Positions 24,665 to 32,213 of a stretch of DNA of 64,000 bases are shown here, one piece after another (position 1 is the first letter of the stretch; the number at the start of each line of letters is the position of its first letter). The stretch is from contig NZ_MECJ01000019.1 of the NCBI RefSeq assembly GCF_014596475.1, positions 62,001 to 126,000 of the forward strand, written 5' to 3'. A model generated the notes under the pieces. The model worked only from the letters and a program-made list of their open reading frames with translations, was not told where the DNA came from and did not search any database. The position numbers were made by a program, and so were the translations under genes. Source of the DNA: Streptomyces sp. CBMA152 (GTDB lineage Bacteria; Actinomycetota; Actinomycetes; Streptomycetales; Streptomycetaceae).

Positions 24665-26004
24665 CAGCATGCCGTTCCGTCGGCCAGGGTGGCGAAGACC
24701 ACCGGCATCCAGTCCTCGCTGAAGGCCGCGCCGACGCCCGAGCCTGCGAAGACCGTGGACGTCACCGGGGAGAGGTCGATCTCCAGGGGCGGGGAGAAGT
24801 CCTTCATGCCGCCTACGAACTCGTAGCGCAGGTGACCCCTGCCGCCCTGTGAAGTGACCGTGATGACCACGCCCTCGCGCGCGTATGTGCCGACCAAAGC
24901 CGTGAAGTCCACCGCTACCGGGTGCGCGGCGGGCTCGAACGGGGGCGGCATTTCCACGTCCGCCAGTTCCGCCAGGAGTTCGCGCATCAGGGTCGCGTAG
25001 AGGGGGCGGGCGCCGCCGCCGTTCGTCAGGAGGGCCACGGCCACGTTCGCGTGCGGGACCACGCGGAGGTAGGCGTACTGGCCGATGGACGCGCCGTCGT
25101 GGCCGTAGCCGGGGTCGCCGGACCAGTCGTACAGGGTCCAGCCCAGGCCCCAGCCGTCCGCGCTGACCGTCCACTTGTCGGGGACGTCCACCACTCGGCG
25201 CCTCATCGAGGCCACCGAAGAAGTGGACAGTACGCGCGTGCCGTCCTGCGCCACGCCGTCGTCCAGGTGCATCTTCGCCAGGCGCACCACGTCCGCCGCG
25301 CTCGCTATCACCCGGCCGTACGGGCCCGCCGAGCGCGGCATCAGGTCCCAGGCCGGGGCCGGCGACGGGTCCTGGCCCGGCTCGCCGAGGTGGCCCATCG
25401 CCGCGCGGAAGCGCAGCGCCTCCTCGGGCAGGGTCATCGTGTGCTCGGCGCCGAGCGGCGCGAGGAGGCGTTCCTTCAGGGCCTCGTCCCAGGTCCGGCC
25501 GGTCAGCACCTCGACGATCCGGCCGAGCACGTTGTAGCCGACGCTGCTGTACGAGACCCCCGTACCCGGCGCGCAGTCGAGCGCCACACCCCGCGCGGCC
25601 TCGACGTACTTGGCCAGGCAGTCGTCACCCCGCCCGGTGTCATGCGTGAAGTCGCAGGTCAACCCGCTGGTGTGGCTCAACAGTTGGCGGGTCGTGATCG
25701 ACCGGGTAGCCGTCGCGTCGGCCACCGCGAACTCCGGCAGTACGTCCACCACCGGCGCGTCCAGGTCCAGTTCGCCGGACTCGGCCAGCTGCATCACCAG
25801 CGTCGCGGTGTAGACCTTGGCGATCGAGCCGAGCTGGAACACCGAGTCGGTCGTCGCCTCCACCCCGGTCCCCCGGTGCAGCACGCCACTCGCCAACTCG
25901 TGGATCTCCCCGTCGACCAGGACGGCGAGCGTCGCGCCCGGGACGCGGTGGGCGGCGCGCAGTTCCTCGAAACGGGCCTGCCAGTGAGCGGTGTCGAAAG
26001 TCAT
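24628..26004 (-). CDS. Serine beta-lactamase-like hydrolase (class C/EstB type)
   Basis: A 458-residue protein. ATG 26004 has GGGGAG six bases upstream. The catalytic SxxK is SIAK in FQLGSIAKVYTATLVMQLAE near residue 68, and the YxN motif is YNV in SYSSVGYNVLGRIVEVLTGR near residue 155. A C-terminal extension after about residue 330 is a lipocalin-like beta domain. There is no signal peptide, so it is more likely an intracellular esterase or peptidase than a drug-resistance lactamase. A 31-bp perfect palindrome lies about 55 bp upstream. It could belong to the neighbouring biosynthetic locus, but its separate operator argues for independent control. Confidence 0.88.
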   Translation of the reverse strand: MTFDTAHWQARFEELRAAHRVPGATLAVLVDGEIHELASGVLHRGTGVEATTDSVFQLGSIAKVYTATLVMQLAESGELDLDAPVVDVLPEFAVADATATRSITTRQLLSHTSGLTCDFTHDTGRGDDCLAKYVEAARGVALDCAPGTGVSYSSVGYNVLGRIVEVLTGRTWDEALKERLLAPLGAEHTMTLPEEALRFRAAMGHLGEPGQDPSPAPAWDLMPRSAGPYGRVIASAADVVRLAKMHLDDGVAQDGTRVLSTSSVASMRRRVVDVPDKWTVSADGWGLGWTLYDWSGDPGYGHDGASIGQYAYLRVVPHANVAVALLTNGGGARPLYATLMRELLAELADVEMPPPFEPAAHPVAVDFTALVGTYAREGVVITVTSQGGRGHLRYEFVGGMKDFSPPLEIDLSPVTSTVFAGSGVGAAFSEDWMPVVFATLADGTACCYVGMRAAPKVG

Positions 26005-26059
26005 GACGGTCTCCCCGATCGCATCGCGGCGCATGCTGTGGCGCCCTCGCGCCCAACTA

Positions 26060-26090
26060 CGAACACTGTACGGAGTCCGTACAGTGTTCG
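26060..26090. promoter_or_regulatory. 31-bp perfect palindrome, TetR-type operator
   Basis: Arms CGAACACTGTACGGA and TCCGTACAGTGTTCG are perfectly complementary around a single G. Such GTACGGAGTCCGTAC-like sites are typical of TetR-family repressors. It lies between the ATP-grasp gene end (26126) and the beta-lactamase-like gene start (26004), so it should control the latter. No TetR gene is present in the window. Confidence 0.8.
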
Positions 26091-26125
26091 CAAGCTTCGT
26101 ACGCCGTACGCGATCGGCTGTCAGC

Positions 26126-27397
26126 TCATGACTCGTCCGCCTCTATGTCGTAGAAGCCCTCCCTCTCCCACCGGCGGATCGTCTCGTGGTCCCTCGCCAC
26201 CACCTCCGCGTCCGCGTGGATCAGGTAGACCGCGCCCGGGCGCGTGAAGAGGTCCGTGGTCTGAGGGATGTACTCGCCCGCCTTGGGCGCCGGAGCCAGC
26301 AGGCTGTGGAAGGACGGGAGGGTGTGCAGCGGGCTCCAGTCCAGGTCGCGACGGAGACGGCCGCCCCTCGGGCAGATGAAGCTGACACCGCGCGCCACCC
26401 GCTGGAGCGGGGGCGCGGGCGGGCCGCCCCGGGCGTACAGATCCGGGTCGATCAACGCGTGCACCGCCTCCGCCACCGGGTTGCGACCCGTCGCCCGGGT
26501 GATCGCGGAGAGGTCGGCGGTGCCCTGCGGGCGCGCGGCCGTCTCCACCAGGCGGGGACCGGCGGGGGTCCCGATCACCTCCGTGTGGGACGGGCCCCAC
26601 TCGATGCCGACAGCGGTCAGGGACGCGCCCACGTACGCGGTGATCTCCTCCACCGCCCCCGGATCCACCAGCTCCGTGTAGTCGTACACCGGCGACGATC
26701 CCACCACCGTCTTCACCGACCGCCACACCTCAAGGACCGTGTGACGGCCACCCGCGCTCACGCAGTTGACCATGTACTCGTCGCCCTGGAGATACTCCTG
26801 GACCAGTACGGAGTCATTGCGCTCGCCGTAGATCGACTCGCTGCCCAGCAGCTTCTCCGCCGCCCCGGCCACCTCCTCCGGGTCCGCGCAGAACACCACC
26901 CCGTCCGTGCCCCCGCTGCGCAGCGGCTTGACGATCACCGGGCCCGAACCGTTCCGCCGCGCGACCTCCCGGGCCTCGGCCGCCGAAGTCACCGCCGTGT
27001 GCCACGCCGTGGGCACCCCGGCCGCCGCCAGCGCGCGCTGCATCGCCAGTTTGTCGCGGCGGGCCGCCGAGGTCGCGGGGTGGTTGTGCCGGGTGACGCC
27101 CAGCTCGGCGGCGAGGCGGTCGGCCAGGGCGACGCCGGAGTCCGTGCCCGCGATCACCCAGCCGACCTGGTGGCGGCGCACCTCCGACAGCAGCGCCGCC
27201 CAGTCCCCGTCGTACGCGTAACACGCCCGGTACGTCTCCGGCGCGAACGTCCGCAGATGCGCCTCGGAGCGCTCCGCCCGGTTCTCCACGTGCACCGAGC
27301 CGATCCCGTACGCCGTGAAGGCCGGGGCCAGCAGCGCGCCGGTGGAGTGGCCGTCCACCACGACCGCCACCCGCTCGTTCATCGTCTGAACCGGCAC
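26126..27397 (-). CDS. ATP-grasp amino acid ligase (BacD-like)
   Basis: A 423-residue protein. GTG 27397 is chosen because AGGGAG lies five bases upstream. The ATP-grasp fold is shown by RRDKLAMQRALAAAGVPTAWH, the ATP-binding block GPVIVKPLRSGGTDGVVFC (about 150-168), VQEYLQGDEYMVNCVSAGGRH and the metal-binding HTEVIGTPAGPRLVETAARP. This arrangement matches carboxylate-amine ligases that join amino acids, such as BacD-type dipeptide ligases. It is the third gene of an operon after an enolase-superfamily epimerase and a flavin-fold protein. Ligase plus dipeptide epimerase suggests formation and inversion of a dipeptide unit. Confidence 0.85.
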   Translation of the reverse strand: MPVQTMNERVAVVVDGHSTGALLAPAFTAYGIGSVHVENRAERSEAHLRTFAPETYRACYAYDGDWAALLSEVRRHQVGWVIAGTDSGVALADRLAAELGVTRHNHPATSAARRDKLAMQRALAAAGVPTAWHTAVTSAAEAREVARRNGSGPVIVKPLRSGGTDGVVFCADPEEVAGAAEKLLGSESIYGERNDSVLVQEYLQGDEYMVNCVSAGGRHTVLEVWRSVKTVVGSSPVYDYTELVDPGAVEEITAYVGASLTAVGIEWGPSHTEVIGTPAGPRLVETAARPQGTADLSAITRATGRNPVAEAVHALIDPDLYARGGPPAPPLQRVARGVSFICPRGGRLRRDLDWSPLHTLPSFHSLLAPAPKAGEYIPQTTDLFTRPGAVYLIHADAEVVARDHETIRRWEREGFYDIEADES

Positions 27398-27420
27398 CGA
27401 ATCTCCCTCTGTTGGGACTG

Positions 27421-27891
27421 TTACCGCGGCTTGGCCGCCAACCACTCGCCGTCCTTCATCAGCGTCCGGCCCGCCAGTTCATTGACCTCCCGCCACGCCT
27501 GTACGCGGCGGGGGCGGATGCGGAAGTACTGATACGGCTCGGTCTCCTCGCGCGGATCGAAACCCGTCTTCGCGGCGAAGGCGTCCGCCAACTTCTTGTC
27601 CAGCGCGTCCTGTTCGATCGGTACGGCCTCGCCCTCGACCAGGATCACGTCCCTCGTCGCGCCGAACGCGAGCCGTACAGAGCCGCCCGCCAGCAGGTTC
27701 CTGCTGGTCGGCGACGTGCGGACCGTCGAGATGACGACACTGGTGCCGTCCCAGAGGAACGAGAGCGGGACGAGGTACGGGGTGCCCGTGTCGGACGCCG
27801 TCGACACCCACGTGTCGACGTCATCCTCCAACCGCTTCCGCGTGTCCCGGATCCGCTGCTCAAGCGTGCGTGCCGCCGCTGCGTTAGTCAT
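27421..27891 (-). CDS. Pyridoxamine 5'-phosphate oxidase-fold flavin protein
   Basis: A 156-residue protein with the split-barrel flavin fold: DTWVSTASDTGTPYLVPLSFLW, SRNLLAGGSVRLAFG and VEGEAVPIEQ. Family members use FMN or F420 to oxidise or reduce small substrates. It ends with the conserved YFRIRPRRVQAW. It lies 31 bp after the epimerase gene and 23 bp before the ATP-grasp ligase gene, in the same direction, so co-transcription is likely. The substrate is unknown. Confidence 0.82.
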   Translation of the reverse strand: MTNAAAARTLEQRIRDTRKRLEDDVDTWVSTASDTGTPYLVPLSFLWDGTSVVISTVRTSPTSRNLLAGGSVRLAFGATRDVILVEGEAVPIEQDALDKKLADAFAAKTGFDPREETEPYQYFRIRPRRVQAWREVNELAGRTLMKDGEWLAAKPR

Positions 27892-27922
27892 GCCGGCGAA
27901 ACTACCCCCGAAACACAGGGCC

Positions 27923-28942
27923 TCACCCCCACAACTCCCGTGCCGGCGGCTGCAACCAGCCGTCCTTCGCCGGCATCCTCGGCTCGATGTCGTCGACGAG
28001 CCGAAGGTGGCCGTCCAGGTCGACGAACTCGGCCAGTTGGGCCGCGTGGAAGCCGACGGCGGCGGAGAGCGAACTGCCGGGCAGGCAGCCGACCATGATG
28101 CGCAGGCCCTCCCGGCGGGCGCGGCCGATGATGCGCAGGGCCGCCGTGAGGCCGCCGCACTTGTCGAGCTTCACGTTGACCCCGTCGTACAGGCCGCGCA
28201 CCCGTTCCAGGTCGTCCTCGGTCTCGAAGGACTCGTCGGCGACGATCGGGATGGTGCGGCGCAGGCCCCGCAGACCGGGCTCGGCCGCGTCGCCGACCGG
28301 CTGCTCGATCATGCGGACGCGATGCTTGACCAGCAGCGGAAGCATCGTGCGCAGAGTGTCCAGGTCCCAGCCGCCGTTGACGTCGACCACCAGGCGCGCG
28401 TCCGGTCGGGCGGCGCGCAGCTTCTCCAGGCGGTGTACGTCGTCGTCGGCGTCCGGGGAGCCGAGCTTGAGCTTGAGGACGTGCGCGGAACGGCTCTCGG
28501 CGAGCTCCTGGGCCAACTGGTCAGGGTCCGCGAGGGAGATGGTGGTCATGATCTGGAGGGGCTGGGGCGCGGGGATGCCGAGGAGTCGCCACACGGGGGT
28601 GTCGGCCTTCTTGGCCGCCAGGTCCCACAGGGCCGCGTCCAGCGCGTTGCGCGCGGCGCCCCGGCCGAGCCGGGACAGCAGCTCAGCGCGTTCACCCACG
28701 TCACCGAGGTCGCTCACACCGCTCTCGACCAGCGGCCCCACCGCTTCGAGTTCGGCGACGGTTTCCTCCGCGGAAACCTCGAAGAAGCTCTCGAAGGGCG
28801 CCCCTTCGCCGCGCCCGACATGCTCGCCGTCGCGCAACTCGACGCGTACGACCGTACACGTGAGGTCATGACCGCGCGCGTACGTGTAGGGAAGTGAGAA
28901 GGCAATCTCCTGGCGTGACACTGCGAACCGCAAGGAATCCAC
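27923..28942 (-). CDS. Enolase-superfamily dipeptide epimerase-like enzyme
   Basis: With GTG 28942 the protein is 339 residues; the frame is open to a TTG at 29065, and neither start has a strong ribosome binding site. Muconate-lactonizing/epimerase subgroup residues are visible: KxK in HVLKLKLGSPDAD, metal ligands in VVDVNGGWD, MIEQPVG and IVADESF, and the catalytic KxDKCGG block (NVKLDKCGGLTAA). This set matches L-Ala-D/L-Glu-type dipeptide epimerases, which racemise one residue of a dipeptide. Its partner ATP-grasp ligase could make the dipeptide. It is divergent from the short-peptide operon. Confidence 0.85.
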   Translation of the reverse strand: MDSLRFAVSRQEIAFSLPYTYARGHDLTCTVVRVELRDGEHVGRGEGAPFESFFEVSAEETVAELEAVGPLVESGVSDLGDVGERAELLSRLGRGAARNALDAALWDLAAKKADTPVWRLLGIPAPQPLQIMTTISLADPDQLAQELAESRSAHVLKLKLGSPDADDDVHRLEKLRAARPDARLVVDVNGGWDLDTLRTMLPLLVKHRVRMIEQPVGDAAEPGLRGLRRTIPIVADESFETEDDLERVRGLYDGVNVKLDKCGGLTAALRIIGRARREGLRIMVGCLPGSSLSAAVGFHAAQLAEFVDLDGHLRLVDDIEPRMPAKDGWLQPPARELWG

Positions 28943-29277
28943 GCGCCGAACGGTAACCCAGGTTCCGGCATTTTCGACAGGGATGATTGAACTTTTTAGC
29001 TGTGACGTGCGCAACAGGTGGTTTCTGGCCAGGTCTTGGCTTGTCAATTCCCCGGACGGAGTCAATCCAAAACCGTCGCGAACAGCGGAACCCTTGATCG
29101 ACGCACGATATCGGGCAGTGTCAAGGCGACCAAACCAGCCCCGTCCGCGCTCAATTGAAGATCGAGCTGTTGACGGACCACCACAAGCGACGGAACATGA
29201 TTTGGGTCGGCAAGCGGTTGCTGTCCGGCCGCGGTCGACGGTCTTGTCATTTCCTATGTGGAAGGAGGCTGATTCTG
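28943..29277. promoter_or_regulatory. AT-richer divergent promoter region
   Basis: This 335-bp gap separates the divergent epimerase operon and the short-ORF operon. It is noticeably AT-richer than its surroundings (for example GATTGAACTTTTTAGC at 28983-28998). Candidate -35-like boxes are TTGACG at 29170-29175 on the plus strand and TTGACA/TTGACT on the minus strand, but no convincing -10 partner could be fixed. No GCTGGCAC motif like those at 39.1 and 54.1 kb was found. Confidence 0.5.
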
Positions 29278-29337
29278 ATGTCGGAAAAGGACTTCATGGG
29301 AACGCGCGACAACGAGCAGGACACCACGAAGTGGTAG
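29278..29337 (+). CDS. 19-residue peptide ORF, candidate precursor peptide
   Basis: ATG 29278, preceded by AAGGAGG at 29262-29268 (nine-base spacing), encodes MSEKDFMGTRDNEQDTTKW and then stops. The ribosome binding site is one of the best in the window. A perfect 11-bp hairpin (29371-29401) separates it from a biosynthetic operon, as is common after RiPP precursor genes that need high expression. The peptide is polar, rich in Asp, Glu, Lys and Thr, with a C-terminal Trp. Possible roles are a ribosomal substrate or scaffold for the ATP-grasp and other tailoring enzymes encoded nearby, or a regulatory leader ORF. No known precursor family is recognised. Confidence 0.6.
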   Translation: MSEKDFMGTRDNEQDTTKW

Positions 29338-29370
29338 TTGCCTCTTAGCGACGCGATCAAGACGATAAAA

Positions 29371-29401
29371 GGCCGCCCGCGTGCTTCCAGCGCGGGCGGC
29401 C
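29371..29401 (+). terminator. Hairpin between short ORF and FGE-like gene
   Basis: GGCCGCCCGCG (29371-29381) and CGCGGGCGGCC (29391-29401) form a perfect 11-bp stem with a nine-base loop. No T-tract follows. It lies 33 bp after the short ORF and 26 bp before the next ATG, so it may act as a partial terminator or attenuator. Confidence 0.75.
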
Positions 29402-29427
29402 CTCTCAGCGGAGGAGGGAACGATCCG

Positions 29428-30798
29428 ATGGTCGGCAACCTGCCAGCCACGACCGTGGAACTGCCGCCCGAGTTCTTGAAGGTGGACGGGTCCGACGACA
29501 CCCGGTACTGGGAGTCCGTCCAGTCCGTGGTGGACCTCGCCGACCGTCGCGGCCGGGACCCCAAGGGCGTTCCGATGCTGGTCGGCCTGGCCGTGCAGCA
29601 TCCGGAGTGGCCGGTCAGGGCGGCTGCGATCAGGCTGCTCGCGGTGCACCACCGGGAGGATCCGGCGGCGGCCGCGGCGGTCGCCGGCGGCACCCACGAC
29701 CCGGTCGACTGGGTCGCGTTCACCTCCCTCAAGATGATCACAGACCACCGGATACGGGCCGCCGTGCCCGACCTCATCCGGATATCCGGCTGGCCCAGCA
29801 ATTTCGCCCGCGAGGACTTCTCCCGTAAACCGGTGGGCTGCGGCGCCGCGTTCACCAAGCGGGCGCTGCTCACCATTTTCGGCACCCGGGACCCGGCGGA
29901 GCTGCGGCGTCTTGAGGACGAGTACTTCACCGATATGCGGGCCCGTATCAAGGCACATGGAGAACGCCCCCGGCGGACCGAGGACGCGATTCTCGTCCCC
30001 GCCGGTCCCTTTCTCGCCGGAACCGCCTCCGCGCAGAGCGGACCTTTCCGTATGACACAGGACGACAATCCGTTACGGGCCGTCGACCTCCCCGCCTTCT
30101 TCATCGACCGGACCACCGTCACCAACGCCCGCTACGCCGAGTTCCTGGAAGAGGCCGGCGAAAGCGGGGTGTTCGACCACCCGGACCAGCCCGAGGACGG
30201 CAGAAATCACCGTCCGGCACACGGACACGATCCCCGGTTCAACGCACCGGAAATGCCGCAGGTCGGAATCGACTGGTATGACGCGTGGGCGTTCGCGAAC
30301 TGGGCGGGCGGCTCGCTGCCGAGCGAGCTGCAATGGGAGAAGGCGGCGCGCGGAACGGACGGCCGGACCTACCCCTGGGGGAACACCTGGGATCCGGAGC
30401 GGGTGAACTATGTCGAGCGCTCCTACGGGCGGCAGGTGGCCGACCTGGACGAGTTGGAAGCACTGTTGGTCACCACTACCCATGACGACAACCCCGCACA
30501 CCCCGTCCTTCCCTCCGACAGCCTCCCCGGCGGCGCCAGCCCGTACGGAGTGCTCCAAATGTCCGGGAACGTATGGGAGTTGACCCGGACCAACTTCTAC
30601 ACCGGCGACGACATGGACCCCTTCTTCAAGGGCCGCCACCCGATGGAGTTCATGAACCGCAAGGACGCCTTCCATGTGCTGCGCGGCGGCACCTGGACCT
30701 CGCCCGTCGCCTGTCTGACCACGTTCTACCGGGGCAAGGACCTGATCACCGATCTGCACAACGAGGTCGGGTTCCGCTGTGTGTACGAGGCGGAGTGA
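29428..30798 (+). CDS. FGE/SUMF1-family protein with HEAT-like N-terminus
   Basis: A 456-residue protein from ATG 29428 (GAGGAGGG upstream). Residues about 20-130 are HEAT-like helices (HPEWPVRAAAIRLLAVHH, then HDPVDWVAFTSLKMI). From about 190 to the end is a formylglycine-generating-enzyme fold: VPAGPFLAGTA, FIDRTTVTNARYAEFLEEAG, VGIDWYDAWAFANWAGGSLP, SELQWEKAARGTDGRTYPWGN and LQMSGNVWELT. The C-terminal RGGTWTSPVACLTTFYRG keeps only one cysteine where FGEs have a CxxxxC copper site. It may be an EgtB-like oxidative or structural member rather than a true FGE. First enzyme gene of the rightward operon. Confidence 0.85.
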   Translation: MVGNLPATTVELPPEFLKVDGSDDTRYWESVQSVVDLADRRGRDPKGVPMLVGLAVQHPEWPVRAAAIRLLAVHHREDPAAAAAVAGGTHDPVDWVAFTSLKMITDHRIRAAVPDLIRISGWPSNFAREDFSRKPVGCGAAFTKRALLTIFGTRDPAELRRLEDEYFTDMRARIKAHGERPRRTEDAILVPAGPFLAGTASAQSGPFRMTQDDNPLRAVDLPAFFIDRTTVTNARYAEFLEEAGESGVFDHPDQPEDGRNHRPAHGHDPRFNAPEMPQVGIDWYDAWAFANWAGGSLPSELQWEKAARGTDGRTYPWGNTWDPERVNYVERSYGRQVADLDELEALLVTTTHDDNPAHPVLPSDSLPGGASPYGVLQMSGNVWELTRTNFYTGDDMDPFFKGRHPMEFMNRKDAFHVLRGGTWTSPVACLTTFYRGKDLITDLHNEVGFRCVYEAE

Positions 30799-30809
30799 AA
30801 GGCGGAACC

Positions 30810-32213
30810 ATGCGGCTCACCTCCCTCGGCCACGCGGCCGTGCTCATCGAGACCAATGAGCGGCGCATCCTCGTGGACCCCTGGCTCACCCAGCGCCTCG
30901 ACCGGTTCTGGGAGCACCACCCGGCCCTGCCCGACGGTCTCGATCAGGTCCTGGACGGCGGCGTCGACCACATCGTCTTCAGCCACCACCACTTCGACCA
31001 CCACCATTTCCCGTCCCTGACCCGGCTGTCGGAGGACGGCGAGGTCGACTTCGACGACAGCCCGCACCGGGCCGCCGAGACCGAGTGCGTCTTCCCCGTC
31101 GGGCAGGTCCCGCCCCGCTTCACCGCGTCGGGCCTCGGCCACCAGGCCATTCCGTGGACCCTGCGTCGGCTCGGCTTCGAGCGGCTGACACCGGTCACCC
31201 CGGGCGACACCGTCCACCTCGGCGATGTCGTCGTGCGGACCTTCGTCTCGAACGTTCCGTTCCCCGAGATGAGCGTGCTGATCGAGACCGAGGAGGCGGT
31301 GGTGATGCTCTGCGGCGACTCGATCCTGCACGAGTCGACCGTCCGCTACTTCGAGCAGCCCGATGTGCGCCCGATCGACGTGGCCTTCGTACCGGCGCAC
31401 AGCGTCTCGCCGCCCGGTGTCCTCACCGAGCGCAGGCCGCTGATCGACCCGGGCGCGGTACGGGCCCGCGCGGTCGCCAACTTCGACCGGTATGTGACCA
31501 CCCTGAACGCGGCCGTCACCGTCCCGTCCTCCTTCGGCTGGAAGGTCAGCGGCGACGGCGAGCAGGACTACGACTGGTGCAACCGCACGATCTTCCCGTT
31601 CACCCCGTGGGAGGCCCTGGCCCGGCTGGACGAGCTCGGCCATGAGGGACTGCTGTGGGGCCCCGGCCAGATCCTGGAGGTCGCCGGCGGCAAGGCCGAG
31701 CTGCGCAACGGGCCGCAGGCGCCCGGAGGTTACGACTTCGAGGCCGTGTACGCCGAGGTCACCCTCGACCCGGACGCCCCGGTTCCCCCCTTCGACCCCG
31801 AGCACGACCGCTTCGGCCGCCAGACCCGCCCCTCGCACGCCCTCCTCACCGAGGTCATGGAACGGATCGTCGGCACCGACTTCTGGTACCGGGCGCTCGA
31901 CAGCGGCGCCACCCACACCATCTCGCTCCACGACGACAACGGCTCCACCCACGCGTATCTGCTCGAACCGGTCAGCGGCCGCATCAGCCACCTCGGCCCG
32001 GGCCCGGCCCGCGACCACCTCAGCCAGGACAACGGCTACACCGAGATCGCCGCCAGCACCCTCCAGGCGCTCCTGGACGCCGAGTTGCTCTTCGGCAGCT
32101 CGTACGGGCTGTGGGCGAGCAACAGCAATCTGCTCTCCGCCGTCTTCCACCACCCGGCGTACTACACACGGCTGGTCGACCGAGCCCTGACAACGGGAGA
32201 CGGCCGCGCATGA
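30810..32213 (+). CDS. Metallo-beta-lactamase-fold hydrolase
   Basis: A 467-residue protein from ATG 30810, behind AAAGGCGG and 11 bp after the FGE-like gene. The zinc site SHHHFDHHHFPS (HxHxDH type) is near residue 60, preceded by TSLGHAAVLIETNERRILVDPW, the UlaG-like N-terminus. Further ligand candidates are CGDSILHES and FVPAHSVSP. The last 200 residues are an extra domain (GYDFEAVYAEVTLDPDA onward) not found in minimal MBL hydrolases. The substrate is unknown; a lactone, amide or phosphoester is possible. Its stop overlaps the esterase start by 4 bp. Confidence 0.82.
   Translation: MRLTSLGHAAVLIETNERRILVDPWLTQRLDRFWEHHPALPDGLDQVLDGGVDHIVFSHHHFDHHHFPSLTRLSEDGEVDFDDSPHRAAETECVFPVGQVPPRFTASGLGHQAIPWTLRRLGFERLTPVTPGDTVHLGDVVVRTFVSNVPFPEMSVLIETEEAVVMLCGDSILHESTVRYFEQPDVRPIDVAFVPAHSVSPPGVLTERRPLIDPGAVRARAVANFDRYVTTLNAAVTVPSSFGWKVSGDGEQDYDWCNRTIFPFTPWEALARLDELGHEGLLWGPGQILEVAGGKAELRNGPQAPGGYDFEAVYAEVTLDPDAPVPPFDPEHDRFGRQTRPSHALLTEVMERIVGTDFWYRALDSGATHTISLHDDNGSTHAYLLEPVSGRISHLGPGPARDHLSQDNGYTEIAASTLQALLDAELLFGSSYGLWASNSNLLSAVFHHPAYYTRLVDRALTTGDGRA

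Noticed and set aside
24628..26004. Secreted antibiotic-resistance beta-lactamase
   Set aside because: SIAK and YNV motifs are present, but there is no signal peptide, so an intracellular esterase/peptidase role is more likely.
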